Source: JAEZFI01 sp044508215 (GTDB taxonomy: Bacteria; Actinomycetota; Acidimicrobiia; Acidimicrobiales; Microtrichaceae). Taken from it: a stretch of DNA of 5,784 nucleotides. Positions 5,330 through 5,784 of this stretch are shown one piece after another. The stretch's first letter is position 1; each line of letters opens with the position of its first letter. The notes below the pieces were generated by a model. It searched no databases. It saw only the letters and a program-made list of their open reading frames with translations, and was not told the origin of the DNA. The stretch covers positions 1-5,784 of the forward strand of contig JBIQID010000159.1 in assembly GCA_044508215.1 (NCBI GenBank), written 5' to 3'. Both the position numbers and the translations under genes were made by a program.

Positions 5330-5713
5330 ATGGCGCTGAAGAACCCCGAGGTCGAGCTGCCCGACGAGCCGGCCACCGAGCTGGCGGTCGTCGACGTGCG
5401 CGACGGACACGGCGACGAGATCACCCAGGCCGACGCCGATGCCGGCGTGGAGGTCGAGGTGCACTACGTCGGGGTGGGCCAGCAGTCGAAGCAGGTGTTC
5501 GACTCCAGCTTCGAGCGCGGCGAGACGATCTCGTTCCCGCTGAACCGCGTGATCGAGGGCTGGACGAAGGGCCTCGTCGGCATGAAGGTCGGTGGCCGCC
5601 GGCAGATCACGATCCCCGGCGAGATGGCGTACGGCCGCCGTTCGCCCACGCCGGCGATCGGCCCGAACGAGACGCTCGTCTTCGTGGTGGACCTGTTCGA
5701 GATCTTGCGCTGA
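5330..5713 (+). CDS. FKBP-type peptidyl-prolyl cis-trans isomerase without signal peptide
   Basis: A 127-residue single-domain FKBP. It has no hydrophobic N-terminus, so it should stay in the cytoplasm. The pocket residues are present: Tyr46 in VHYVGVG, Phe57-Asp58 in FDSS, Val74-Ile75, Trp78 in GWTKGLVGMKVGGRRQ, Tyr101 in AYG, Ile110 and Phe118 in TLVFVVDL. It aligns with the lipoprotein FKBP from LPD (residues 10-12) to its last residue. I count 67 identities over the first 93 aligned positions, with one gap near the SPTPAIG loop. It contains no cysteine; the position of lipoprotein Cys79 is Ala19 here. It starts 9 nt after its neighbour's stop with a strong Shine-Dalgarno sequence, so both are made from one mRNA. 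The role is probably general Pro isomerisation or chaperoning; a specific client cannot be given. Confidence 0.93.
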   Translation: MALKNPEVELPDEPATELAVVDVRDGHGDEITQADADAGVEVEVHYVGVGQQSKQVFDSSFERGETISFPLNRVIEGWTKGLVGMKVGGRRQITIPGEMAYGRRSPTPAIGPNETLVFVVDLFEILR

Positions 5714-5721
5714 ACCAGCGC
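5707..5721. terminator. Perfect hairpin over the second FKBP stop codon
   Basis: GCGCTG, loop AAC, CAGCGC gives a perfect 6-bp stem that includes the TGA stop (5711-5713). It lies in the gap to the convergent minus-strand gene, so it could end transcription from both sides. No T-run follows on either strand, which weakens the call. Confidence 0.4.
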
Positions 5722-5731
5722 CGCGGACCGG

Positions 5732-5784
5732 TCAGCCAAGCCCGCGGATGATCTCCACCATCAGCTCGCCGGCCTCGGTGGGGT
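5732..5784 (-). CDS. C-terminal end of an unidentified minus-strand gene (partial)
   Basis: A minus-strand frame open from the window edge ends at a TGA (5732-5734). The visible 16 residues read PTEAGELMVEIIRGLG. All but one of the codons end in G or C, matching the coding style of the window, and the stop lies 18 nt from the stop of the convergent FKBP gene, a normal spacing here. The fragment is too short to name a family; it looks like an amphipathic C-terminal helix. The start lies outside the window. Confidence 0.55.
   Translation of the reverse strand, partial: PTEAGELMVEIIRGLG

Noticed and set aside
1..5784. CRISPR arrays, insertion sequences, tRNA or rRNA genes, defence genes
   Set aside because: I saw no regular spacer arrays, no terminal inverted repeats with transposase, and no tRNA- or rRNA-like segments; nearly all the sequence is accounted for by the listed genes.

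Overview
The window is GC-rich (roughly 70% by eye), densely packed, and strongly biased to G/C at third codon positions. This suggests a chromosomal segment of a high-GC actinobacterium. The protein variants (the FolD subfamily, an actinobacterial-type PurN) and the leaderless-looking promoters fit that phylum. An Acidimicrobiia-like lineage is my guess, not something I can prove. I see no mobile elements, CRISPR, tRNA or rRNA; this is core metabolism with two small accessory-looking genes.

Layout from left to right. Positions 1-75 hold two copies of a hairpin-forming repeat just beyond the 3' end of a minus-strand HAD hydrolase (80-706). A 59-bp divergent promoter region separates that gene from a plus-strand pair, folD (766-1629) and metF (1626-2468), which overlap by 4 nt. 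A 76-bp convergent gap with a 9-bp tandem repeat follows. Next is a minus-strand purine operon, purN (4073-4678) then purH (2545-4032). A second divergent promoter region (4679-4754) leads to two tandem FKBP-type peptidyl-prolyl isomerases: a lipoprotein form (4755-5321) and a form without signal peptide (5330-5713). The window ends in the C-terminus of an unidentified minus-strand gene (5732 to the edge).

How the genes work together. FolD makes 10-formyl-tetrahydrofolate. PurN and PurH each use that cofactor in the third and ninth steps of IMP synthesis. MetF instead drains 5,10-methylene-tetrahydrofolate to 5-methyl-tetrahydrofolate for methionine synthesis. The four genes therefore form a one-carbon supply-and-demand cluster arranged tail to tail. 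The HAD and FKBP genes have no obvious link to it.

Most notable observations: (1) all four genes that head a transcription unit have a TANNNT hexamer ending exactly 6-7 nt before the start codon, the geometry of leaderless mRNAs, whereas two of the three internal genes have a Shine-Dalgarno-like sequence and the third (metF) overlaps its upstream neighbour; (2) PurH has Val in place of the normally invariant cyclohydrolase Lys (human ATIC Lys66); (3) the FKBP pair is a recent-looking duplication split between two compartments, with a cysteine pair only in the exported copy; (4) the hairpin repeat at the left edge is strand-asymmetric. I did not find a wholly new multi-gene system here.
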